Source of the DNA: Pseudomonas gingeri | GTDB lineage: Bacteria; Pseudomonadota; Gammaproteobacteria; Pseudomonadales; Pseudomonadaceae | Length of the DNA: 64,000 nt | Assembly (NCBI RefSeq): GCF_013385425.1 | Contig: NZ_JACAQA010000001.1 | Location: 1-64,000 of the forward strand | Direction of reading: 5' to 3' | Shown: positions 55,943 through 64,000 of the stretch, piece by piece | Layout of the letters: every line of letters begins with the position of its first letter | Position numbering within the stretch: position 1 is the stretch's first letter | The notes under the pieces: model-generated | The model's input: only the letters and a program-made list of their open reading frames with translations | The model's database searches: none | What the model was told of the DNA's origin: nothing | Made by a program: the position numbers and the translations under genes

Positions 55943-57241
55943 ATGTCCTCAACCACTCAAAAATCGCTCGATATCAAGAAAAGCCTGGTTGACGCCATTC
56001 TCGCCGGCCTGGTCGCACTGATTGTCTTCGGCCCCATCGTCGGGGTCGTCCTGGAGGGCTACAGCTTCAACCTGCAACCGACCCGCGTCGCCTGGCTGGT
56101 GGCGATTGTGATGCTCGGCCGTTTTGCCCTCAGCCTGTTCCTGCAGACACCCAAGGGCCTGCGGATTCTCGAAGGCTTCGAGAGCACCGGTTCCGGTGTG
56201 CATGTGCTGGCGCCGGACTACAAGTCGCGCCTGCGCTGGATCATCCCGATCATGATCGCCATTGCGGTGATCTTTCCGGTGTTCGCCAACTCCTATCTGC
56301 TGGGGGTGGTGATCCTCGGCCTGATCTACGTCCTGCTCGGTCTTGGCCTTAATATCGTGGTGGGCCTCGCCGGCTTGCTCGACCTGGGCTACGTGGCGTT
56401 CTATGCCATCGGTGCCTATGGCCTGGCGCTGGGTTATCAATACCTCGGGCTGGGGTTCTGGACCGTCCTGCCGCTGGCCGCCATCACCGCCGCGCTGGCG
56501 GGGTGCATCCTCGGCTTCCCGGTCCTGCGCCTGCACGGTGACTACCTGGCCATCGTGACCCTGGGTTTCGGCGAGATCATCCGCCTGATCCTCAACAACT
56601 GGCTGTCGCTGACCGGCGGTCCGAACGGGATGCCGGCGCCGCTGCCGACCTTCTTCGGCCTGGAGTTCGGCAAGCGCGCGAAGGAGGGCGGGATTCCCTT
56701 CCATGAGTTCTTCGGCATCGCCTACAACCCGGACGTGAAGTTCTATTTCATCTACACCGTGCTGTTCCTGGTGGTACTGGCCGTGCTCTACATCAAGCAT
56801 CGCCTGACCCGCATGCCGGTGGGCCGCGCCTGGGAAGCCTTGCGTGAAGACGAGATCGCCTGCCGCGCCATGGGCTTGAACCACGTGCTGGTGAAACTCT
56901 CGGCGTTCACCCTGGGGGCTTCCACCGCCGGTCTGGCGGGGGTGTTCTTCGCCACCTACCAGGGTTTCGTCAACCCGACTTCCTTCACCTTCTTCGAGTC
57001 CGCGCTGATCCTCGCCATCGTGGTGTTGGGCGGCATGGGGTCGACCATCGGTGTGGTGATCGCGGCGTTTGTACTGACCGTGGCGCCGGAGCTGCTGCGT
57101 AGTTTCGCCGAGTACCGTGTATTGCTGTTCGGCGTATTGATGGTGTTGATGATGATCTGGCGGCCACGTGGCCTGATCCGCATCAGCCGCACCGGGGTGA
57201 CCCCACGCAAGGGCGTCCTGGTGGGAGGGACTGGCCAATGA
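55943..57241 (+). CDS. livM: Branched-chain amino acid ABC transporter permease LivM
   Basis: Second permease, 432 residues. It has an N-terminal extension of about 100 residues with extra hydrophobic segments before the conserved core (IYVLLGLGLNIVVGLAGLLDLG, LGFPVLRLHGDYLAIVTLGFGE, ILAIVVLGGMGSTIGVVIAA), as other gammaproteobacterial LivM proteins do. Its stop overlaps the livG start (ATGA). Confidence 0.94.
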   Translation: MSSTTQKSLDIKKSLVDAILAGLVALIVFGPIVGVVLEGYSFNLQPTRVAWLVAIVMLGRFALSLFLQTPKGLRILEGFESTGSGVHVLAPDYKSRLRWIIPIMIAIAVIFPVFANSYLLGVVILGLIYVLLGLGLNIVVGLAGLLDLGYVAFYAIGAYGLALGYQYLGLGFWTVLPLAAITAALAGCILGFPVLRLHGDYLAIVTLGFGEIIRLILNNWLSLTGGPNGMPAPLPTFFGLEFGKRAKEGGIPFHEFFGIAYNPDVKFYFIYTVLFLVVLAVLYIKHRLTRMPVGRAWEALREDEIACRAMGLNHVLVKLSAFTLGASTAGLAGVFFATYQGFVNPTSFTFFESALILAIVVLGGMGSTIGVVIAAFVLTVAPELLRSFAEYRVLLFGVLMVLMMIWRPRGLIRISRTGVTPRKGVLVGGTGQ

Positions 57242-58113
57242 GTAATGACATCGTTCTGAAAGTCGAAAAGCTGATGATGCACTTCGGGGGGATCAAGGCC
57301 CTCAGCGACGTCAGCCTGCAAGTCAAACGCAACTCGATCTTCGCCCTGATCGGCCCCAACGGCGCGGGCAAGACCACGGTGTTCAACTGCCTGACCGGCT
57401 TCTACAAGGCCACTGGCGGCAAGATCGAACTGAATGTGCGCGACAAGCGCACCAACGTGATCCAGCTGCTGGGTGAATCCTTTCGCCTGGGGGATTTCGC
57501 TTCGCCGAAAACCTTCTTCAGCCGGCTCTACTACAAGATGTTCGGCGGCACCCACCTGGTGAACCGCGCGGGCCTGGCCCGGACCTTCCAGAACATTCGC
57601 CTGTTCAAGGAAATGTCGGTGCTGGAGAACCTGCTGGTGGCCCAGCACATGTGGGTCAATCGCAACATGCTCTCCGGCATCCTCAATACCAAGGGCTACC
57701 GCAAGGCTGAAAGCGACGCCCTGGACACCGCGTTCTACTGGCTGGAAGTGGTCGACCTGGTGGACTGTGCCAACCGCCTGGCCGGCGAGTTGTCCTACGG
57801 CCAGCAACGCCGCCTGGAAATTGCCCGGGCCATGTGCACGCGGCCGCGGATCATTTGCCTCGACGAACCGGCGGCGGGCCTCAACCCCCAGGAAACCGAA
57901 GCGCTGAGCTCGATGATCCGGCTGCTGCGCGACGAGCACGACCTGACCGTGGTGCTGATCGAACACGACATGGGCATGGTCATGAGTATTTCCGACCACA
58001 TCGTGGTACTGGACCACGGCAACGTGATTGCCGAGGGGGGGCCGGAAGCCATCCGCAACGATCCGAAAGTGATTGCCGCCTACCTGGGCGCCGATGAAGA
58101 GGAACTGGTATGA
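57238..58113 (+). CDS. livG: Branched-chain amino acid ABC transporter ATPase LivG
   Basis: ATP-binding subunit of 291 residues. Walker A is GPNGAGKTTVFN, the signature motif ELSYGQQRRLEIARAM and Walker B IICLDEPAAGLNP, followed by the H-loop LIEHDMGMVM. There is an insert between Walker A and the Q-loop that is usual for LivG. It overlaps both neighbours by 4 bases. Confidence 0.95.
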   Translation: MSNDIVLKVEKLMMHFGGIKALSDVSLQVKRNSIFALIGPNGAGKTTVFNCLTGFYKATGGKIELNVRDKRTNVIQLLGESFRLGDFASPKTFFSRLYYKMFGGTHLVNRAGLARTFQNIRLFKEMSVLENLLVAQHMWVNRNMLSGILNTKGYRKAESDALDTAFYWLEVVDLVDCANRLAGELSYGQQRRLEIARAMCTRPRIICLDEPAAGLNPQETEALSSMIRLLRDEHDLTVVLIEHDMGMVMSISDHIVVLDHGNVIAEGGPEAIRNDPKVIAAYLGADEEELV

Positions 58114-58826
58114 GTCAACCTATCCTCGAACTGAAGAACCTGGAAGTGTTCTACGGGCCGATCCAGGCCCTGAAGAAGGTCTCGTTGCATATCAACGAAG
58201 GCGAAACCGTCAGCCTGATCGGCTCCAACGGCGCGGGCAAGTCGACGCTGCTGATGTCGATCTTCGGCCAGCCGCGGGCTGCCGCCGGGGAGATCATCTA
58301 CCGGGGCGTCGACATTACCCACAAGTCGTCCCACTACATCGCCTCCAACGGTATCGCCCAGTCGCCGGAAGGCCGCCGGGTGTTCCCGGACATGACCGTG
58401 GAAGAGAACCTGCAGATGGGCACCATCCCCATTGGCGACAAGTTCGTCGACGAGGACATGCAGCGCATGTTCGAGTTGTTTCCGCGGCTCAAGGAGCGGC
58501 GCAACCAGCGGGCCATGACCATGTCCGGCGGCGAGCAGCAGATGCTGGCGATTGCCCGGGCGCTGATGAGCCGGCCCAAGCTGCTATTGCTGGACGAGCC
58601 GAGCCTGGGCCTGGCGCCGATCGTGGTGAAGCAGATCTTCGCCACCTTGCGCGAGCTGGCGGCCTCGGGCATGACCATCTTCCTGGTGGAGCAGAACGCC
58701 AACCACGCCCTGCGCTTGTCGGACCGGGCCTATGTGATGGTCAACGGCGAGATTCGCCTCAGTGGCACCGGCAAGGAGCTGCTGGTCAACGAGGAAGTGC
58801 GCAACGCCTACCTGGGCGGACATTAG
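58110..58826 (+). CDS. livF: Branched-chain amino acid ABC transporter ATPase LivF
   Basis: Second ATPase, 238 residues. Walker A GSNGAGKSTLLM, signature TMSGGEQQMLAIARALM, Walker B LLLLDEPSLGLAP and the H-loop LVEQNANHAL are all present. Last gene of the operon; a strong terminator lies 25 bases downstream. Confidence 0.95.
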   Translation: MSQPILELKNLEVFYGPIQALKKVSLHINEGETVSLIGSNGAGKSTLLMSIFGQPRAAAGEIIYRGVDITHKSSHYIASNGIAQSPEGRRVFPDMTVEENLQMGTIPIGDKFVDEDMQRMFELFPRLKERRNQRAMTMSGGEQQMLAIARALMSRPKLLLLDEPSLGLAPIVVKQIFATLRELAASGMTIFLVEQNANHALRLSDRAYVMVNGEIRLSGTGKELLVNEEVRNAYLGGH

Positions 58827-58851
58827 AGTCCTACAGGTTTGTGCGACCCTG

Positions 58852-58888
58852 AAACGCCCCGTGATCTTCGGATCCGGGGCGTTTTTTT
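58852..58888 (+). terminator. Intrinsic terminator of the transporter operon
   Basis: AAACGCCCC (58852-58860) pairs with GGGGCGTTT (58876-58884), with an inner GATC-TTCG-GATC tetraloop hairpin and a T-run. Confidence 0.9.
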
Positions 58889-58889
58889 G

Positions 58890-60340
<1,451 letters not shown>

Positions 60341-60407
60341 GAACGTTCGCTTATTGTGGCGAGCAGGTTTGGCCTGATGCCTTGCAGCCAAGGCCAGGCA
60401 CTGTCCC

Positions 60408-60440
60408 CTGTGGGAGCAGAGCTTGCTCGCGAAGAGGCCC
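60408..60440. repeat. Single REP sequence
   Basis: CTGTGGGAGCAGAGCTTGCT followed by CGCGAAGAGGCCC, one arm of the window's main REP type without a clear partner. It lies between the convergent SDR and AGE-family genes. Confidence 0.7.
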
Positions 60441-60526
60441 TTGAGGCCGCTAAAAGCTTCGCGGCGGTGCGGCGATCCGACAAGCACCGCTCCCGCAATG
60501 TCTTCAAGTGCCTGCTTGTGCTTGGC

Positions 60527-61660
60527 TCAGCCGAAATACTCGGCCAGGCCACTCAGGCAGGTCGCCAGGTGATAAGGGGTGGTCGACGGCATATCCTTCC
60601 GGCTGACCTCGCCCTTGGCGTCCAGGCACTCGTGCCAGCCGCCCGGGTGCAGGAAGTGCTGCTGCAAGGCCGCCAACTGGTGCTGTAGGCGCGCCGAGTT
60701 ATCCACACGCAACGTCAGCGTCCGCAGGTATTCAGCCTGGGCCCAGATCCGTTGGGTGCCGTCGCGCAGGCTGCCGTCGATGCCCAGCATGCCGCTGACC
60801 GCGCCGCTGTGCGGATCGACCCCCGATTGCTCGGCAAAGGCGAACGCCCGCTCCAGCGAGCCATGCAGCGCGGTGCCGCGCAGCAAGGGCGATGACTCCA
60901 GCAGGAACAGCCATTCGAACTGATGGCCCGGTTCGAACCAGTTATCCACAGCCCCCAGCGGTTTCTCCAGCATCACGCCGTGGTGGCGGTCGATAAAGCG
61001 TTGCTGCATGCCGGCGGCCAGGGCCAGCAGTGCGCCCTGGGTGGGGGCGTCTTCACGTACCGACAGGGTCGCCAGAAAAGCTTCGGCCAGGTGCATCAAC
61101 GGGTTCTGCAACGGCCCGCTGCCCAGGGGCGACCAGTCACGCTCCAAACTCGCTTCATACAGGCCGTCGCCATTGGCGAAACGCACGGCGATCACTTCCA
61201 GGGCGGCGTTGAGCACCGACTCCACCAGCGGCTCGCGGACCTTGGCCCAGTAATGGGCGCAGGCGAAGAGAATAAAGGCGTGGGTGTAGAGATCCTTGCG
61301 GGTGTCCAGCGGCTTGCCGTGGGGGTCGACGCTGTAGAACCAGCCGCCGTACTCGGCATCGTGGAAATGCCGTTGCAACGAACGGAACAGCGCGCTGGCG
61401 CGTTCAGCGGCGGCCGGGAAAGCGGCGTCGCCGATCAGGCTGGAAAACAGATACAACTGACGGGCGCAGGCCATGGCGCGATAGCGTTGCGCGGGCAACG
61501 GCCGATGGTCGGCGTCGAGCGCCTCGTAGGGCAGCGCCATCTCGGCGTTCCAGCCGGGGCCTTGCCACAGCGGCACGATGACCTGGCGGAAGTGGTCTTG
61601 CACGGTGTTGAACAGTGCACTCAATTCAGGCGTGGAGGCGGAGCTGGAAACATCGGGCAT
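60527..61660 (-). CDS. AGE-family epimerase/isomerase
   Basis: A 377-residue (alpha/alpha)6-barrel protein of the N-acylglucosamine 2-epimerase/mannose isomerase family. Recognisable segments are RQLYLFSSLIGD, GGWFYSVDPHGKPLDTRKDLYTHAF, NPLMHLAEAFLA, WFEPGHQFEWLFLL and RIWAQAEYLRTL, which contain the family's active-site histidines and arginine. The substrate is probably a free sugar such as mannose, but cannot be fixed from sequence. There is no ribosome site of note before the ATG at 61660. Confidence 0.87.
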   Translation of the reverse strand: MPDVSSSASTPELSALFNTVQDHFRQVIVPLWQGPGWNAEMALPYEALDADHRPLPAQRYRAMACARQLYLFSSLIGDAAFPAAAERASALFRSLQRHFHDAEYGGWFYSVDPHGKPLDTRKDLYTHAFILFACAHYWAKVREPLVESVLNAALEVIAVRFANGDGLYEASLERDWSPLGSGPLQNPLMHLAEAFLATLSVREDAPTQGALLALAAGMQQRFIDRHHGVMLEKPLGAVDNWFEPGHQFEWLFLLESSPLLRGTALHGSLERAFAFAEQSGVDPHSGAVSGMLGIDGSLRDGTQRIWAQAEYLRTLTLRVDNSARLQHQLAALQQHFLHPGGWHECLDAKGEVSRKDMPSTTPYHLATCLSGLAEYFG

Positions 61661-61791
61661 CGGCTGGCGTCGTCAGGGCAAGGGCGGTTGCGCGACATGT
61701 TAACAGGCGGTAGCGGACGATGCTGTGGTTGTGGTGAGCAGAACGTAGGAATAGCGCAATGGGGTCTGCCTGAGACATTTTTGCTGATCAT

Positions 61792-61899
61792 GCGGGCCTC
61801 TTCGCGGGCAAGCCCTGCTCCTACAGGGTTTATGTCGATCACCTCATTGAGGCTCGCCGCAAAACTGTAGGAGCTGGGCTTGCCCGCGAAGAGGCCCGC
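61792..61899. repeat. REPIN
   Basis: Arms 61792-61826 and 61865-61899 are near-perfect inverted copies containing TCTTCGCGGGCAAGCCCTGC, with a 38-base loop. Variant of the same REP family as at 16743 and 49366. Confidence 0.88.
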
Positions 61900-61915
61900 C
61901 CTGGCGCTACAAGAA

Positions 61916-62488
61916 TCAGCCCGCGAGCAACCAGACCCCGGTCGCCGCCGCAGCAGCACCGGCCACCCGCACCAACGGTGCCGCGGCTTGCGGCAACACC
62001 CGCACCACGGCATAACCCAGTGCATGCAAAGTCGCGGTCGCGACCACAAAACCGGCCGCATAGGTCCACGGGCTCGACATCTCTGGCAGTTCAAGACCGT
62101 GGGCCACACCATGGAACAAGGCAAACAGCGCCGTCGCCGCCAGCGCCAGGCTCAACGGTGGCCGTACCGCCAGCGCCACCGCCAGGCCCAGGGCCAATAC
62201 CGACGCGGCAATCCCGCTTTCCAGTGCCGGCAGCGCCAGCCCTTCGAAACCCAGTACCCCGCCGAGCAGCATGGTTCCGACAAAGGTGCAGGGCAACGCC
62301 CAGCGCGCGCTGCCTTTTTGCTGCGCCGCCCACAAACCGACGGCCACCATCGCCAGCAAATGATCGATGCCGCTGACCGGATGGCTGACACCCGCCATCC
62401 AGCCGCTGTCGCCGTGGCCGGGATGGGCAAAGGCGATGGCTGGCATAAGCAGCAGGGCGAGGGTACCGAGGATTTTTTTCAAGGTCAT
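61916..62488 (-). CDS. HupE/UreJ family protein, probable nickel permease
   Basis: A 190-residue membrane protein with an N-terminal signal-like segment followed by HPGHGDSGWMAGVSHPVSGIDHLLAM, the histidine motif of the HupE/UreJ family, and about six helices including FALFHGVAHGLELP. The family is linked to nickel uptake for urease and hydrogenase. It lies just downstream of ureG on the same strand, fitting nickel supply to urease. GGAG is seven bases before the ATG at 62488. Confidence 0.92.
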   Translation of the reverse strand: MTLKKILGTLALLLMPAIAFAHPGHGDSGWMAGVSHPVSGIDHLLAMVAVGLWAAQQKGSARWALPCTFVGTMLLGGVLGFEGLALPALESGIAASVLALGLAVALAVRPPLSLALAATALFALFHGVAHGLELPEMSSPWTYAAGFVVATATLHALGYAVVRVLPQAAAPLVRVAGAAAAATGVWLLAG

Positions 62489-62528
62489 GGTTGGGCTCCG
62501 TATTGTTGAAGTAGCGGTTGGCCAGGCA

Positions 62529-63143
62529 TCAGGCTGCTGTCAGCAGGCCCTGGCGTTCGATAAAGGCGACGATGGCGTCCAGGCCATGTCCGGTTTTCTG
62601 GTTGCTGAAGACAAACGGCTTGTCACCGCGCATGCGCCGCGTGTCGCTGTCCATCATCTCCAGGGACGCGCCCACCAGCGGTGCCAGGTCGATCTTGTTG
62701 ATCACCAGCAGGTCGGACTTGCAGATCCCCGGCCCGCCCTTGCGCGGCAGCTTGTCGCCGGCCGAGACGTCGATCACGTAGATCGTCAGGTCGGAGAGTT
62801 CCGGGCTGAAGGTCGCCGAGAGGTTGTCGCCGCCGGATTCCACCAGGATCAGGTCCAACCCCGGAAAGCGACGGTTCAACTGGTCGACGGCTTCGAGGTT
62901 GATCGAGGCATCCTCGCGAATCGCGGTGTGCGGGCAGCCACCGGTTTCCACGCCGATGATCCGCTCCGGGGCCAGGGCCTCGTTGCGCACCAGGAAGTCG
63001 GCGTCTTCGCGGGTATAGATATCGTTGGTCACCACCGCCAGGTTGTAGCGGTCGCGCAGGGCCAGGCACAGGGCCAGGGTCAGGGCGGTCTTGCCGGAGC
63101 CCACCGGGCCGCCGATACCGACACGCAGAGGTTGTGCGTTCAT
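62529..63143 (-). CDS. ureG: Urease accessory GTPase UreG
   Basis: UreG hydrolyses GTP to deliver nickel to apo-urease in complex with UreD(H) and UreF. The P-loop [18 protein letters not shown], the metal-binding [17 protein letters not shown] (CPH motif), [15 protein letters not shown] and NKIDLAPLV are all present. The ATG at 63143 is preferred over the adjacent ATG at 63146 because AGGAG then lies six bases away rather than three. Length 204. Confidence 0.97.
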   Translation of the reverse strand: MNAQPLRVGIGGPVGSGKTALTLALCLALRDRYNLAVVTNDIYTREDADFLVRNEALAPERIIGVETGGCPHTAIREDASINLEAVDQLNRRFPGLDLILVESGGDNLSATFSPELSDLTIYVIDVSAGDKLPRKGGPGICKSDLLVINKIDLAPLVGASLEMMDSDTRRMRGDKPFVFSNQKTGHGLDAIVAFIERQGLLTAA

Positions 63144-63152
63144 CATGTTCTC

Positions 63153-63827
63153 CTAGGAACGAAACAGGCGGCTGTACTGGCGCTCATGGGCCATGCACGC
63201 CAGGGACAGGCCGAAGGCGGCGCTGCCGATGGATTGAAGGTCCTGGGCCGTGGCGGCTTGCTGGGCCTGTTGCAGCAGGGGCAGCAACTCGCTGGTCAGG
63301 CGCTGGGCGGCTTGCTGGCCCAGGGGCAGGGTTTTCATCAGCACGGCCAGCTGGTTTTCCAGCCAGCTCCAGAGCCAGGCGGCCAAGGCGTCCTGGGGAC
63401 TGATCTGCCAGGCACGGGCGGCCAGCGCCCAGCCCAGGGCCAGATGCGGTTCGCTTTGCTGTGCGAGGAAGGTTCGGGCGGTGTCATCCAGTTCCGGCAG
63501 GCCGCTGAGCAACTGCTGCAGGGAATAACCCATCTGCCGGCTTTCCTGATACAGCTCGCGGGTTTCGCGGCTGGCGCGGTGTTCTTCGCAGAGCTGTTGC
63601 AACTCGCCCCAGTTTTCGTCCGCCGCCGCCTGGCAATGGGCGAGCAGCAGCGGCGCTTCGAAGCGGGCCAGATTGAGCAGTAATTGATCGGCGATCCAGC
63701 GCCGGGCGCCATCTGCGTCCTTGACCCGGGCCTGTTCCACGGCCATTTCCAGGCCTTGGGAATAGCTGTAGCCGCCGATGGGCAATTGCGGGCTGGCCAG
63801 GCGCAACAGCGCCCAGGCCGGGTTCAT
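63153..63827 (-). CDS. ureF: Urease accessory protein UreF
   Basis: UreF bridges UreG and UreD(H) on the urease apoenzyme and gates GTP hydrolysis. The N-terminus ALLRLASPQLPIGGYSYSQGLE is diagnostic and the 224-residue all-helical sequence is normal. The ATG at 63827 overlaps the ureE stop (ATGA). Confidence 0.96.
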   Translation of the reverse strand: MNPAWALLRLASPQLPIGGYSYSQGLEMAVEQARVKDADGARRWIADQLLLNLARFEAPLLLAHCQAAADENWGELQQLCEEHRASRETRELYQESRQMGYSLQQLLSGLPELDDTARTFLAQQSEPHLALGWALAARAWQISPQDALAAWLWSWLENQLAVLMKTLPLGQQAAQRLTSELLPLLQQAQQAATAQDLQSIGSAAFGLSLACMAHERQYSRLFRS

Positions 63828-64000
63828 GGGCGCACACCGAACTGGTGCAGGCGCGGCGGGTAGTTGAAGTCTTCGTCGCCGTGGCGGGAGTGGTGATGGC
63901 CGCCGCCGTAGGCACCGTGTTCCGGCTGGAATGGGGCTTCGAGGGTTTCGGTATGGGCGCCGAGCTGTTCGAGCATGGCCTTGAGCACGTAGTCGTCGAG
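63824..64000 (-). CDS. ureE: Urease accessory protein UreE, 3' end
   Basis: The last 58 codons of UreE, a dimeric nickel chaperone; the gene continues beyond the window. The visible part runs LDDYVLKAMLEQLGAHTETLE to a C-terminal tail with GGGHHHSRHGDED, a modest histidine-rich nickel-binding segment that is shorter than in Klebsiella UreE. The stop overlaps the ureF start. Confidence 0.95.
   Translation of the reverse strand, partial: LDDYVLKAMLEQLGAHTETLEAPFQPEHGAYGGGHHHSRHGDEDFNYPPRLHQFGVRP

Overview
The window reads as chromosomal DNA of a fluorescent pseudomonad (Pseudomonas fluorescens/putida-like). Basis: GC-rich coding with almost no spacing between genes, the pseudomonad order queG-nnrD-tsaE-amiB-mutL-miaA-hfq-hflX-hflK-hflC-hisZ-purA-rnr-rlmB-rpsF-rpsR-rplI-dnaB, azurin beside nadE/pncB, the amaB-amaA lysine/pipecolate pair, and REP/REPIN repeats of the type known from P. 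fluorescens. Species assignment is inference; no rRNA is present.

Layout. 1-1208: 3' end of an unrecognised protein with a hydrophobic segment. 1218-13303: housekeeping block for tRNA modification, metabolite repair, cell-wall amidase, mismatch repair, Hfq, HflX and the HflKC complex, then hisZ. 13358-16725: purA and a chemoreceptor. 16947-17405: tandem tRNA-Leu(CAG) genes on the minus strand, each with its own promoter and terminator. 17628-24943: rnr-rlmB, the ribosomal operon rpsF-rpsR-(membrane protein)-rplI, and dnaB.

24990-38171 is the accessory part. Two overlapping minus-strand genes encode giant dermonecrotic-toxin-like (DUF6543-type) proteins whose C-termini carry motifs resembling a SET methyltransferase domain. 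The upstream gene has a run of ten C residues just after its start, a possible phase-variation switch. Beyond ygiQ lie a decayed AlbA/HATPase regulator and a three-gene cassette: a protein with a hydrophobic hairpin plus two paralogous four-helix membrane proteins, which looks like a membrane-acting toxin with duplicated immunity genes.

38354-45115 is a transglutaminase/DUF2126 - ATP-grasp/alpha-E - transglutaminase cluster of the kind predicted to make or attach peptides. It sits behind a sigma-54 promoter motif and an NtrC-like site, so nitrogen control is likely. 45284-49248 holds two small proteins, azurin behind an ANR box, an unknown membrane protein, nadE and pncB.

50394-58826: a LysR regulator diverges from amaB-amaA, followed by a sigma-54-driven five-gene branched-chain-amino-acid-type ABC transporter. 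After a ~750-base non-coding stretch with several DnaA-box-like sites come an SDR dehydrogenase and an AGE-family epimerase (convergent). The window ends in the urease accessory genes hupE/ureJ, ureG, ureF and the 3' end of ureE on the minus strand.
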